From Trebonia sp963836195 (lineage in GTDB: Bacteria; Actinomycetota; Actinomycetes; Streptosporangiales; Streptosporangiaceae), in the NCBI GenBank assembly GCA_963836195.1, contig CAWIIX010000017.1, positions 62,001-126,000 of the forward strand: a DNA stretch of 64,000 nucleotides. The letters are read 5' to 3'. The first letter of the stretch is position 1. Every line of letters begins with the position of its first letter. The notes below the pieces were generated by a model. The model worked only from the letters and a program-made list of their open reading frames with translations, had not been told where the DNA came from and ran no database searches. A program made the translations under genes and the position numbers. Below, piece by piece: positions 17,153 to 27,876 of this stretch.

Positions 17153-18004
17153 ATGAGCGATGATGCCTACGGCGCGACCGTCGCGAAGCGGCGTCTCTCC
17201 CGGCGCCTGGCCGAGCTGAGAGGCGCCTCGGGCTACACCGCGAACCACGTCTGCGACATCCTGAACTGGGGTCGCGGCAAGGTCGGCCGGTTTGAGGCCA
17301 ATCAGTGGAAGCGGCCCGAGATGAGCGATATCCGCGACCTCGTCCGCATCTACGAGATCGAGGGCGCGGAGCGGGAGGAGATCGAGGAGCTCGCGGTGCG
17401 CTGCCGGGTCCGCCCGTGGTGGCGTGAGTATGGCGAGATCTTCGATAACGAGTTCGCGGGCTACGAGAACGACGCGACCGCGATCCGGGTTTTCATGCCG
17501 CTGCTGCTGCCCGGGCTGCTCCAGACGCCCGCCTACATGGAGGCCTCGTTCAAGACCGGGCCGCGTCCGCCGGCCTACCGGCGCAAGGCCGTCCAGGCGC
17601 GGCTGCGCAGGCAGGAGATCCTCGACCGGACCGACGGGACCGCGCCGCACCTGTCGGTGGTGATCACCGAGGCGTCACTGCTCTACCGGTGGGGCATGCA
17701 CGGCGACCGCAGGGAGCAGATTGAGCACCTGGCCCAGACGAGCAAGCGGCGCAACGTCGAGCTGCGGATTCAGCGATTCGACGACGGCCCGCCGACCGGC
17801 CTTTTCTCTATGGTCAACATCTTCGACTTCCCCGATGCGGAGCCGTCGCTGGTGTTCATGGAGACCGACTACTCCATCGAAGAGGTAAGCACGCCGGTCG
17901 CCGTCAAAGGTTACATCCAGTCGTTCGAGCGCGCGTGCGATGCGGCGCTCGAACCCGAGGACACCACGGTGTACCTCGAAAAACTCGCCAAGAGAATGGA
18001 GTAA
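17153..18004 (+). CDS. XRE-family regulator with DUF5753 domain (WhiJ-like)
   Basis: 283 residues. Divergent helix-turn-helix: SRRLAELRGASGYTANHVCDILNWGRGKVGRFEANQ. DUF5753 follows: RPWWREYGEIFDNEFAGYENDATAIRVFMPLLLPGLLQTPAYM, TEASLLYRWGMHGDRREQIEHLA and SLVFMETDYSIEEVS. ATG 17153 has a GGAGGGGGG tract upstream; longer frames begin inside the promoter region. Followed 6 bp later by a DUF397 gene and, after a terminator, by an anti-sigma-type ATPase, the gene set found around whiJ and abaA-type loci in Streptomyces. Confidence 0.92.
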   Translation: MSDDAYGATVAKRRLSRRLAELRGASGYTANHVCDILNWGRGKVGRFEANQWKRPEMSDIRDLVRIYEIEGAEREEIEELAVRCRVRPWWREYGEIFDNEFAGYENDATAIRVFMPLLLPGLLQTPAYMEASFKTGPRPPAYRRKAVQARLRRQEILDRTDGTAPHLSVVITEASLLYRWGMHGDRREQIEHLAQTSKRRNVELRIQRFDDGPPTGLFSMVNIFDFPDAEPSLVFMETDYSIEEVSTPVAVKGYIQSFERACDAALEPEDTTVYLEKLAKRME

Positions 18005-18010
18005 CTACAA

Positions 18011-18211
18011 GTGATCGACCTGTCTCAGGCTGTCTGGCGAAAGGCCGCGCTCAGCGCGCACAACGGTGGCTGCGTCGAGGTGGCCGCCAACCTTCCCGGC
18101 GTTACCGCGGTTCGTGACAGCAAGCGCCCGGAGAGCGGCGCTCACGTCATCGACCGGTGCGCCTTCACCGCTTTTCTGGAGGACGTGCAGGGGGGGCGCT
18201 ACGACATCTAG
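18011..18211 (+). CDS. DUF397 protein (66 aa)
   Basis: GTG start 6 bp after the XRE stop. LSQAVWRKAALSAHNGGCVEVAANLPGVTAVRDSKRPESG, then FTAFLEDVQGGRYD, gives the complete DUF397 fold. One operon with the XRE gene, closed by the strong terminator 28 bp downstream. Confidence 0.92.
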   Translation: MIDLSQAVWRKAALSAHNGGCVEVAANLPGVTAVRDSKRPESGAHVIDRCAFTAFLEDVQGGRYDI

Positions 18212-18239
18212 CTTCTAGCTGAGGTGTCGTGACGCACGG

Positions 18240-18287
18240 CACGAGGGTCCCCTGGGGTGCAATCCCAGGGGACCCTCGTGTTTTTTT
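18240..18287 (+). terminator. Intrinsic terminator
   Basis: Perfect 17-bp stem (18240-18256 with 18264-18280), 7-nt loop, then seven T. The clearest factor-independent terminator in the window; it ends the XRE/DUF397 operon. Confidence 0.93.
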
Positions 18288-18846
18288 ATGAGCCCTGTCT
18301 CATGAGCCCTGGCGGCTGCTCGCCGCATCATCGCGGTTCCCGGCGCCAGAGCGAATCTACCCCGGCCGGGTCGGCGCCGGCCAGACCAAACGAGCAATCG
18401 GGTGCGTGTGACGCAATTGCACGGTCGCGTGATCTATGTGAATCCCTCAAATAATGGAATACAATAGTCGTGGATGGGCGCCCGGTCGGGTCAGGGTGCG
18501 TGGGCGCACCCAGGGTGGTTTCGCATGATTAGGGAGGTAATGTCCCTAGAAATGGCGACGGCGACTGACCGTAGGTATGCATTAGAAGCCGTAGGTAATT
18601 GTACGGTTCGGCATTTCCGGCAGGAATAATTGCCCTGATTCGATCCTATTTGATCCGTTGATGCCTACTCGGGTGGCGGCGGTTCTGCTTCCTTATTGGT
18701 GGGTCGCAGAGTACTGTGAAGTGACGCACATGACTCAGAAGCTGTGCTTCACAGATTCGGAATCAGACCGGAAATAGGGCCCGGAAGCAGGCGCGACGGG
18801 ACTCTTTCGGCACGACGCGACGGTGGCTTAGGCCGGAGGCACCGAT
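18288..18846. other. Long intergenic region before the anti-sigma-type ATPase
   Basis: 560 bp, locally AT-rich (18420-18480 and 18530-18720). It has a hairpin gggtgcg/cgcaccc near 18498-18515 and two ccgtaggta words 23 bp apart. No coding frame. A likely regulatory region. Confidence 0.4.
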
Positions 18847-19851
18847 ATGGATGATGGGTTGCGGATGGTGCAGTCTCGCGCGTGTGGCGCGTGGGCACTC
18901 CCGGGGGACCCAACCTGCGCGGGCGTTGCCCGCCGCTTGTTCCGTCAGGTGGCGAACGGGCTCGCCCTCGAGCCCGAGGCCATCGATGACGGCGTGACGA
19001 TGGTCAGCGAGCTCGCCGCCAACACGCTGCACGTCCAGCAGCGGCGTCCCGCCCCCGCCAATCCCGAGCTCTGGCTGTACCTGCGGGGCGCAGGCCAGCG
19101 CGCGGAGCTCGTCTGCAAGGTCTTTGACACGCTTCCCGGCTGGGTGCGCGGCAACGCGCCCGGCCACACCGTCGCCCGCGCGCCGACCGACGCGATGAGC
19201 GGGCGTGGCCTCGAGGTCGTGCAGGAGCTGTCAGCCGGGCACTGGGGGCATCACCTGTCCCGCGCCCGGCTGGCCGGCCCGGCCCTGCGGGGCAAGGCCG
19301 TCTGGTTCGCGCTGTCGGCCCCCGCGGCCGACCGCGACGCCGGGCGGGCCCCGGGCCGGGGAGATCCCGCCACCGCCGGCGAGGCGATGACCGAGCTGGA
19401 GAAGGACCTCGGGACCCGGGGCTTCGCCGGCAAGCTGGTGCGGGCCGACGACCCGGGGGCCGACATGGCGGTGGTCTCGATCGCCAGCGGGCTGACGCTC
19501 TGGTGCCGCTCCGGCACCGCCTGGCTGCGGGCGCCGGGCACCACCGTCCGGCAGTGGAGCTACTGCGATCTGGTCGAGGTCGGGGAGCAGGCCGTCCAGG
19601 AATACGAGACGACAATCGCAATGGCCGAGCCGAGCGCGCTGGCCGCCGCCACCAGAAGCGGCGCATTAGTCCCTGGCGACACCGGCAATACCACTGCGAA
19701 CCATTCGCCGGGCAAGCGAAGACGACCATGGAAATCGGCGGCCGCCGACGAACCGTCTCAGTCCACCCACCTGGCAAGGAATTTCGATCCAGGTTCCTTC
19801 TTCGGGCCGGGCCCCGGTTCTTACGAGGCTGACCTCTTAACTTTATCTTAG
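18847..19851 (+). CDS. ATP-binding protein of the RsbW/anti-sigma type (HATPase_c_2)
   Basis: 334 residues. The first 150 form a GHKL ATPase: the N box is DGVTMVSELAANTLHV (Glu and Asn of the ATP site), followed by LVCKVFDTLPG (D-x-x-P) and DAMSGRGLEVVQELSAGHWG (glycine lid). The rest is a linker (ATAGEAMTELEKDLGTRGFAGKL) and a small beta-rich domain ending in a disordered tail. Actinomycetes encode many such proteins; some sequester sigma factors. Next to an XRE/DUF397 pair it matches AbaA/WhiJ-type clusters. The cognate sigma factor is not in view. Confidence 0.85.
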   Translation: MDDGLRMVQSRACGAWALPGDPTCAGVARRLFRQVANGLALEPEAIDDGVTMVSELAANTLHVQQRRPAPANPELWLYLRGAGQRAELVCKVFDTLPGWVRGNAPGHTVARAPTDAMSGRGLEVVQELSAGHWGHHLSRARLAGPALRGKAVWFALSAPAADRDAGRAPGRGDPATAGEAMTELEKDLGTRGFAGKLVRADDPGADMAVVSIASGLTLWCRSGTAWLRAPGTTVRQWSYCDLVEVGEQAVQEYETTIAMAEPSALAAATRSGALVPGDTGNTTANHSPGKRRRPWKSAAADEPSQSTHLARNFDPGSFFGPGPGSYEADLLTLS

Positions 19852-19913
19852 CATTCTTTGCAGGCGAGTGTAAATGGTCACGGCGGCGTCCGGCGGGCGC
19901 CGCCGGCGCGGGA

Positions 19914-20849
19914 CTACCCCATCCGCGAGGCGACCGACCTGTAGGCGTCGAGCGTGACGTCCCAGAAGCGATCGGCCGCGACCGCGGTGGCCACCCGGGC
20001 GTTCGGGATGTTCGATTTTGAGAAGTCGGTCACGGTCATGCCCGCGGTGAGCGTGCCGTGCGTCTCCACCTGCACCAGCGCCGGCGTGTAGTCGAAGACC
20101 GAGGGGTCGGCGATGGAGACGATCGCGCACACGTCGTGCACCGGCGGCTCGCCGGCCGTGTCGGCCGAGTCGCGGTACTGCGCGAGGGCCGGAAGCAGCA
20201 GCCGCGAGCCGAGTTCGCCCAGCGTCCGCATCTGGTCCTGGACGGCGGCGGTCGCCCGCGCCAGCAGCGTGACGTCGAGCCCGATCATCCGCACGCCCGA
20301 CGGCCACCCGGCGCCGAACACGATCGCCGCCGCCTCGGGGTCGGCCCAGATGTTGAACTCGGCGGCGGGGGTGACGTTGCCGCGCGACGCCGACCCGCCC
20401 ATGATCACGAAGTCCCTGACCCACGACGCCAGTCGGGGCTCGCGCCGCAGCGCCAGCCCGATGTTGGTCAGCGGCCCGGTCGCGACCAGCGTGATCTCGC
20501 CCGGGGCGGCGGCCGCAGCCTCGATGATGTAGTCGATCGCGTGCCCGCCTTCGGCCGATCGGCCCGGCGTCGGCAGCGCCGCGCCGCCGAGGCCGCTCTC
20601 GCCGTGCACGTGCCCGGCGTGCAGCGCCGGGCGCAGCAGCGGAGTACCGCACCCGGCCGTGACCGGGACCGAGCCGAGGCCGACGAACGACGCCACCGCG
20701 AGCGCGTTGGCGGTGGTCTTGGCGAGCTCGACGTTGCCGACCACGGTGGTGAGGCCGGCCAGCTCGATCTCGGGCGACCCGGCCGCGAACGCGATCGCCA
20801 GCGCGTCGTCGATGCCAGGGTCGCAGTCGAGGATGATGGTGGTGCTCAT
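19914..20849 (-). CDS. Nucleoside hydrolase (inosine/uridine-preferring type)
   Basis: 311 residues. The calcium-binding DCDPGIDDALAI motif is at residues 8-19, with TTVVGNVELAKTTANAL, TLVATGPLTNIGLAL, DFVIMGGSAS and EFNIWADPEAA all in order. The late catalytic region is PPVHDVCAIVSIADP (His near 240). It hydrolyses the N-glycosidic bond of ribonucleosides in salvage. Transcribed away from glyA; the 130-bp gap carries both promoters. Substrate range cannot be read from the sequence. Confidence 0.95.
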   Translation of the reverse strand: MSTTIILDCDPGIDDALAIAFAAGSPEIELAGLTTVVGNVELAKTTANALAVASFVGLGSVPVTAGCGTPLLRPALHAGHVHGESGLGGAALPTPGRSAEGGHAIDYIIEAAAAAPGEITLVATGPLTNIGLALRREPRLASWVRDFVIMGGSASRGNVTPAAEFNIWADPEAAAIVFGAGWPSGVRMIGLDVTLLARATAAVQDQMRTLGELGSRLLLPALAQYRDSADTAGEPPVHDVCAIVSIADPSVFDYTPALVQVETHGTLTAGMTVTDFSKSNIPNARVATAVAADRFWDVTLDAYRSVASRMG

Positions 20850-20983
20850 GGCGAGGTCCTGTCCGTCGCTGCCTGGGGAACGAACCGACGGTATCGAACG
20901 GTCGCGTGTTCCACCCCCGCCGCTCCCGGCTTCGCGCCTGCGCCGGTTGATAGCCTTGCCCCCGACGAGGAGGTCGTTTGCCC

Positions 20984-22249
<1,266 letters not shown>

Positions 22250-22408
22250 CCCCAGCGCCCGCAAAGTCGCCGTCCGCCGGCCGGTTAGCCGCCTGCCCGC
22301 ACCCGTCGGCGCGCCTAGCGTCGGCGGACGCGCCCGCCATTATGACGCCAATACGCGCCATGGCTTTCGATGTCATCTGTGCGTGAAGTTGCAGGCGTGG
22401 CCAGTGAT

Positions 22409-22437
22409 TTGACTGCGTGTTCGAGTGAATCTATATT
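22409..22437 (+). promoter_or_regulatory. Promoter of the DUF6504-dnaE2 operon
   Basis: TTGACT (22409-22414), 17-bp spacer, TATATT (22432-22437): the best -35/-10 pair in the window. The predicted start is near 22444, about 125 bp before the first gene. Confidence 0.65.
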
Positions 22438-22467
22438 CGATCATGCTGTTGGGTTCGTCGGGTCGGA

Positions 22468-22481
22468 CGAACGTTGGTTTC
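22468..22481 (+). promoter_or_regulatory. Probable LexA (SOS) operator
   Basis: CGAACGTTGGTTTC fits the Gram-positive SOS box core CGAAC-N4-GTTYC at every fixed position. Lies about 25 bp downstream of the predicted transcription start of the dnaE2 operon, where bound LexA would block transcription. dnaE2 is SOS-induced in mycobacteria (family knowledge). Confidence 0.6.
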
Positions 22482-22567
22482 GCCTGTCTTCCCCCGGGCG
22501 GGCCGGCCCGCGCGAGCCACGCCGCGCGGTGCTGGTGGCTTGGCGTGCGGGAAGTGCAGGGCAGGAC

Positions 22568-22849
22568 ATGGCTCGGGTGTACGGAGAACCGGTCGAGGTT
22601 CAGACGGGGGAGGACGGGCTGCCCGCCTGGTTCGGGTGGCGGCGGCGACGCTACGCCGTGCACGCGGTTCAGGAGTACTGGCTGGTCAACCGCGACTGGT
22701 GGCGGGAGTCCAATCCGGTCCCGGCCCGGCCCGAGCTCGAGTACTGGCGGGTTGAGGCGTCGGCGGGCAAGGGCCACCCGGCCGGCGTCTACGAGCTCCG
22801 CCGGGACGTCGCGGCCGAGGTCTGGACGCTGCGCCGGGTGGAGGACTGA
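22568..22849 (+). CDS. DUF6504 family protein (93 aa)
   Basis: Small Trp-rich protein: YGEPVEVQTGEDGLPAWFGWRRRRYAVHAVQEYWLVNRDWW, then EYWRVEASAGKGHPAGVYELRRDV. This domain is repeatedly found beside imuB/dnaE2 in actinobacteria. ATG 22568 lies in gcaggacATG; the frame is open further upstream into the promoter, which sets this start. The stop codon overlaps the DnaE2 ATG (TGATGG), so the two are translationally coupled. Possibly an accessory to translesion synthesis; no mechanism is known to me. Confidence 0.85.
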   Translation: MARVYGEPVEVQTGEDGLPAWFGWRRRRYAVHAVQEYWLVNRDWWRESNPVPARPELEYWRVEASAGKGHPAGVYELRRDVAAEVWTLRRVED

Positions 22850-25800
22850 TGGCGCTCGCCGCCCCGGCCGGGGCGTTCACGCACCTGCACGTCGCGTCCT
22901 CGTACTCGCTGCGCTACGGCACCGCGACCCCGCGAGCGCTGGCCGCCCGGGCGGCCGACCTGGGCATGCCCGCGCTCGCGCTGACCGACCGCGACGGCCT
23001 CTACGGCGCGTTCAAGCACGTGCAGGCGTGCGCCGAGGCCGGCATCAAGCCACTGCTCGGCGTCGATCTGCCGCTGCTGACTCCCGAGGAGAAGGTCACC
23101 CGGGTCGGCCGGGTGACGCTGCTCGCGGTCGGCCGCCAGGGCTGGGCGTCGCTCTGCCGCCTGGTCTCGGCCGCCCACGCCGCGTCGGCCCCGGGGACGG
23201 CCGGCGCGGTACCCGGGACCCGCGCGGGCGGCGCGCTGCCGCAGCAGGGCGGCCGGCCCGCCCGCGCGGCCGACGACGACGTGCCCGCGGTCACCCCCGA
23301 GCTCGTCGCCGAGCACGCGGCCGGGCTGATCCTGCTGCTCGGGCCGGCCAGCGACGTCGGCCGGGCGGTGGCCGCCCGCCGCCGCGACCACGCGCTGCGG
23401 CTGCTGGCCCGCTGGCGCTCCCTGGGCTGCGAGACCGTCGTCGAGATCGTGGATCACCTGGAGCACAAGTCCACCGCCAACGCGGCCCGGCTGACCGAGC
23501 TCGCCCGCGACACGGGGACCACCGCCGTCCTCGCCAACGCGGTCAGGTACCTGGACCCGGCCGACAGCCCGGCCGCCCAGGTGCTCGACGCCGCGCGCAA
23601 CCTGGTCCCGCTCGGCTCGCCCCGGCTCGTCGCCCACAACGGCCGGGCGTACCTGGCCGGGCCCGCCGACATGGCCCGGGTCGCCGAGCGCGTCGCCGCG
23701 GCGATGACCGGGCCGGGCGGACGGTCGGCGGACGCGCTCGGCGCCGCCCGGCTGCTCACCGCCACCGCCGAGCTGGCCCGCCGGTGCGAACTGGACCCGG
23801 CCGCGGACCTCGGCGTCGGCGCCCACCATCTGCCCGAGACGCAGGGCGCGGTCGGCGAGCAGCAGCGGGCGCTCCGCGCCCGCTGCGAGCACGCGATCCT
23901 GGCCGGCCGCTACCGAACCGCGCACCCGTCCGCCCGGCCGGGCATCGGCCGGCAGCGCGCCGCCAGGAACGCCCGCGACCGGCTTGAGCACGAGCTGGCC
24001 ATCATCGGCGCGACCGGCATGGCCCCGTACTTCCTCACGGTGGCGGACGTGGCCGATCGCGTCCGCGCGGCCGGCATCCGCTGCGCGATCCGGGGCTCGG
24101 GCGCGGGCAGCTTCGTCAACCACCTGCTCGGCATCAGCGCCATCGACCCGCTCGAGCACGATCTGCTGATGGAGCGGTTCCTCACCCCGGTGCGGACCAC
24201 GCTGCCCGACATCGACCTGGACGTCGAGTCCGCCCGCCGCCTGGACGCGTACCGGATCATCTTCGACGCCTACGGGGCGGAGCGCACCGCCTGCGTCTGC
24301 ATGATGGAGACCTACCGGGCGCGCAGCGCGATCAGGGACGTCGCCGCCGCGATGTCGCTTCCCCCCGATGAGATCGGCGCGATCGCCAAGGCCTTCCCGC
24401 ACATCCGCGCCAAGCACATCACGGCCGCGCTCAGCGAGCTGCCGGAGCTCCGCCGCTCCCGGGTCAACACCGAGCAGCTAGCAACGATATTCAACATAGC
24501 CGAACAGCTGGACGGACTCCCGCGCCACGTCGCGATGCACCCGTGCGGGGTGCTGCTCTCCGACCGGACCCTCCTCGACCGGACGGCGGTGCAGGCCAGC
24601 GCCGAGGGGTTCCCGCTGAGCCACCTCGACAAGGACGACGCGGAGATCGCCGGGGTGATCAAGCTGGACGTGCTCGGCGTCCGCATGCAGTCGGCGATGG
24701 CGCACACGCTGGCCGAGATCGAGCGGACCACGGCCGAGAAGATCGACATCGACGCGATGCCCCGCGACGACGAGGCCACCTACGCGATGATCGGCCGGTC
24801 GGACACGCTCGGCTGCTTCCAGATCGAGTCGCCCGGCCAGCGCGAGCTGGTGAAAAAGATGGCGCCGCGCGACATCGCCGATCTCATCGTGGACATCTCG
24901 CTGTTCCGGCCCGGCCCGGTCAACTCCGACATGATCACGCCGTTCCTGCGCGCCCGGCACGGCCTGGCCGAGCCCCGCTACCCGGACGACAAGCTGCGCG
25001 AGGCGCTGCAGGAGACCGGGGGAGTGGTGGTCTTCCATGAGCAGGTGCTGCGGATCATCGACGTGCTGACCGGCTGCGGCCTGGCCGAGGCGGACCTGGT
25101 CCGCCGCCATCTGTCCACCCCAGGCGGCCCGGAGCGGACCGCCCCCTGGTTCCGGGCCAAGGCCGACATCAGGGGCTTCGACCCGGAGACGATCGAGCGG
25201 GTCTGGGAGGTGGTATCGGCGTTCGGCGGGTTCGGCTTCTGCAAGGCGCACGCCGCCGCGTTCGCGATCCCCGTCTACCAGTCGGCGTGGCTCAAGCGCC
25301 ATCATCCGGCCGCGTTCTACGCCGGCGTGCTCACCCACGACCCCGGCATGTACCCCAAGCGCGTGATCATCGGCGACGCCCGCCTGTCCGGCGTCGAGGT
25401 CCTCCCGGTGGACGTCAACGCCTCATCCGGCGAATGGCGGGCGGAAAAGGCATCGGCCGATGGTCCCGCTCCCGACGACCGCAGGCCGGCCCGCTGGGCC
25501 ATCCGCCTCCCCGGGCGCCGCGACGATCACCGGGCGGCGGGCGGCGAGCCCCCGGCCATCCGGTGCTCGCTCCGCGAGGTGAAGGGCATCAGCGACGCCG
25601 AGGTGGAGCGCATCGTCTCCGGCCAGCCCTACACCAGCCTGCGTGACTTCTGGGACCGCGCCCGGGTCTCCCGCCCGGTCGTCGAGCGACTGGCCCTCAT
25701 CGGCGCGTTCGACTCCCTCTATCCCCCCGCGTCCCCCGTCGCCCCTGCGCCGCCCGTCACCCCCGCGTCCCCCGTCCCCCCCGCGTCCCCCGTCGCCCCC

Positions 25801-26844
25801 GCGCCGCCCGTCAACCTCGCGCCCCCGTCAACCTCGCCCACCCCGCCCCCGATCGCGATCTCCCCGCATCCGGGACCACCGCGCCGCCCGTGCCGACCCG
25901 CCGTGACCTGCTCGCCCGGGTCGGCGTGCTGGCCAGGCAGGCCGCCTCCGCGCGGCCGGGAACGTCGCTGGCCTTGGACCTGTTCGTCAGCGCCGACACC
26001 GCCGACGGCATGGCCGACCTCGTCCCCGCGGGCGAACTGCGCGAACTCGACCTCGGCGAACGGGTGGAGGCCGAGCTGGAGATCCTCGGCTTCGACGTCA
26101 GCCAGCACGTCATCGACTTCTACGCCGACCTGCTGGCCGGGCTGAACGTGGTCCGCTCGGCCGACCTGGACCGGTGCAGGAACGGGGAGACGATCCTGGT
26201 GGCGGGGGCGAAGGTGGCGACCCAGACCCCGGCCGTCCGCTCCGGCCAGCGCATCATCTTCGCGTCCCTCGACGACGCGGTCGGCCTCGTCGACCTGACG
26301 TTCTTCGAGTCGGTGCAGGACCGGTGCGCGGCCAGGCTCTTCGGCTCCTGGCTGCTGCTGGTCCGCGGCCGGGTCCGCCGGGCCGGCGCGGGCCCGATGG
26401 CCGTCACCGTGAACGCGACCGAGTGCTGGGACATCCCCGCCCTGGAGGAGATCCGCCTGGCGGGCGGCCTGGCGGCCGTTCGCGCCGCGCTCGCCACCGG
26501 CCGACGGCGACCTGCCGGCTCGGCCCGCCGCCCCCAAGAACCTCATCACCCCCGGCGACGCCGACCCCGGCAACCCCGACGCCGACCCCGCAAGCGCCGA
26601 CCGGTCGAAGGACACCCGCCCGCTGGTCTTCGCCAACGGCTTCGCGCTGTCCCCCTACGCCGAGACCGGAGCCCCCGGCGGCAGCATCAAGAGCCCGCCC
26701 CGCACCCTCTGGCACGCCAGCCCCGGCAGCCACCCCGAAATCAGGATCCCTCTTCCTATCAGTTTTAACCATTCCTTCATCTTCCTATCGGTTTTGACCA
26801 TGAAATTTCGACAAATCGGGCGCAAAAGTGGTCAGAACCGATAG
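22849..26844 (+). CDS. dnaE2: Error-prone DNA polymerase III alpha subunit, two frame breaks
   Basis: Translesion polymerase. PHP-like N-terminus (FTHLHVASSYSLRYGTATPRAL). Palm with RGSGAGSFVNHLLGIS and the catalytic PDIDLDVES (about residue 454); then DTLGCFQIESPGQREL, RPGPVNSDMI and GFGFCKAHAAAFA. A proline-rich linker follows. Frame 1 runs to about 25800. The C-terminal OB-fold part (RRDLLARVGVLARQA ... EILGFDVSQHVIDFYADLL) is then in another frame until about 26505, after which frame 1 resumes (KNLITPGDADPGN, then RPLVFANGFALSPY and LWHASPGS, the family ending). The net shift is zero. Without repair the protein stops at 26145 and lacks its OB fold. The tail runs into the 20-bp repeats. 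Assembly error and true damage are both possible. Confidence 0.88.
25724..25850 (+). repeat. Proline-rich coding repeat in the dnaE2 linker
   Basis: Imperfect 12- to 18-bp units (ccc-gcg-tcc-ccc-gtc and variants) encoding repeated P-A-S-P-V / A-P-P-V words. Slippage-prone; the first frame break falls at its end. Confidence 0.7.
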
Positions 26845-26877
26845 GAAGACGAAAAAGTGGTCAGAACTGATAGAAAG
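26752..26877. repeat. Four 20-bp repeats in head-head / tail-tail order (probable operator)
   Basis: Forward copies of CTTCCTATCRGTTTTRACCA at 26752-26771 and 26781-26800; inverted copies (with TTCT for TTTT) at 26829-26848 and 26858-26877. Both pairs are spaced by 29 bp and the whole is symmetric about ~26815. AbiEi-type antitoxins autoregulate by binding inverted repeats upstream of their genes; here an AbiEi-like relic lies downstream. Confidence 0.75.
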
Positions 26878-26929
26878 CTGAGACGCGACGCTCGCGGGCG
26901 CCACCATCGGCTTGCGATTATTGAGCGGT

Positions 26930-27876
26930 GACGCGTACCGATGTTCCCGACATTGTCAGTAGAAACACGGTCATGTCGGCCAGGCGGTGGCGGGCCAAGG
27001 GGATCTCGCCGCCCTGCTGCGCTCGCTGGTCCGCTCCGGCCAGCTGATCCGGCTGCGGCAGGGCGTGTACGCCACCAAGCGCGCGCTGGACTCGGCGCCG
27101 ACCCGGTACGCGCGCACGTCCTGAACGTGCTGGCGGCCAAGGCCACCGTCGGCGGACAACGCGGTCGCGAGCTACCACTCGGCCGCCCTGCTGCACCGCC
27201 TCAGCCTGCTGACCGCGCCGCCGAAGGACACCGTGACCCTCACGCTCCCGCGCCAGGAAATGGAACCGGGCTAAGACCGCGGACGTCGTTTTCCACGCCA
27301 GCGATCTCCCCAAGGAGCACGTGACCAGGCTGTACAACCTGACGGTGACGACGGTCGCGCGAACCGTGACGGATCTGGCCCGGACGCTGCCGTTCACGGA
27401 CGCAGTGGTGGTGGCGGACTCGGCCCTCAGCCAGGAGAAGACGACCAAGCCGGAACTCCTGCAGGCCCTGAAGAAATGCGCAATGGATGGCCCGGCGTCA
27501 GGCAGGCCAGGCGCGCCATCGAGTTCGCCGACGAGCCCGCCGAGTCGCCGCTCGAGTCGGCCGCGCGGGTCGTCTTCGCCGAGGCCGACGCGGCCTGGAG
27601 CCGCCGGAATTGCAGGTCACCATCCACGGCGAGCGGAGCAGTTCGCCGCCCGGGTCGACTTCCTCTGGCGCGCCGCAGAAGGTGATCGCCGAGGCCGACG
27701 GGCTCGTCAAGTACAACGACCGCAAGGACCTGCTCGACGAGCGCGAGCGGGACCACCAGCTCCGCGCGGCCGGCTACACCGCGGTCCACTTCACCTGGCA
27801 GGAGCTCTTCCAGACGCCGGAAGCGGTGATGGACCGCCTTCGCAGCGCCCTCGCCGACCGCCGGATAGGCCGCCAA
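26930..27876 (+). pseudogene. AbiEi-like antitoxin/DUF559-type gene with many frameshifts
   Basis: Read across three frames, a familiar actinobacterial protein appears in order. A winged-helix start: GDLAALLRSLVRSGQLIRLRQGVYATKRAL. Then AHVLNVLAAKATVGG, VASYHSAALLHRLSLL, FHASDLPKEHVTRLYNLTVTTVARTVTDLART, and WPGVRQARRAIEFADEPAESPLESAARVVFAEA. Last, a nuclease-like end: EADGLVKYNDRKDLLDERERDHQLRAAGYTAVHFTWQEL. At least five shifts are needed, so no protein can be made as sequenced. Family: AbiEi_4 antitoxin N-terminus with DUF559/Vsr-like C-terminus. No adjacent AbiEii nucleotidyltransferase toxin is present. The end overlaps the sqdB tail on the other strand. Confidence 0.7.

Noticed and set aside
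18243..18280. Non-coding RNA gene at the perfect hairpin after DUF397
   Set aside because: A 17-bp GC stem followed directly by seven T is fully explained as an intrinsic terminator.
22421..22440. TCGA...TCGA dyad over the -10 region as the SOS box
   Set aside because: Arms match poorly; the site at 22468-22481 fits the LexA pattern fully.
26832..27146. Small minus-strand gene upstream of the AbiEi relic
   Set aside because: Antisense to the recognisable AbiEi segments and it reads through the operator repeats.
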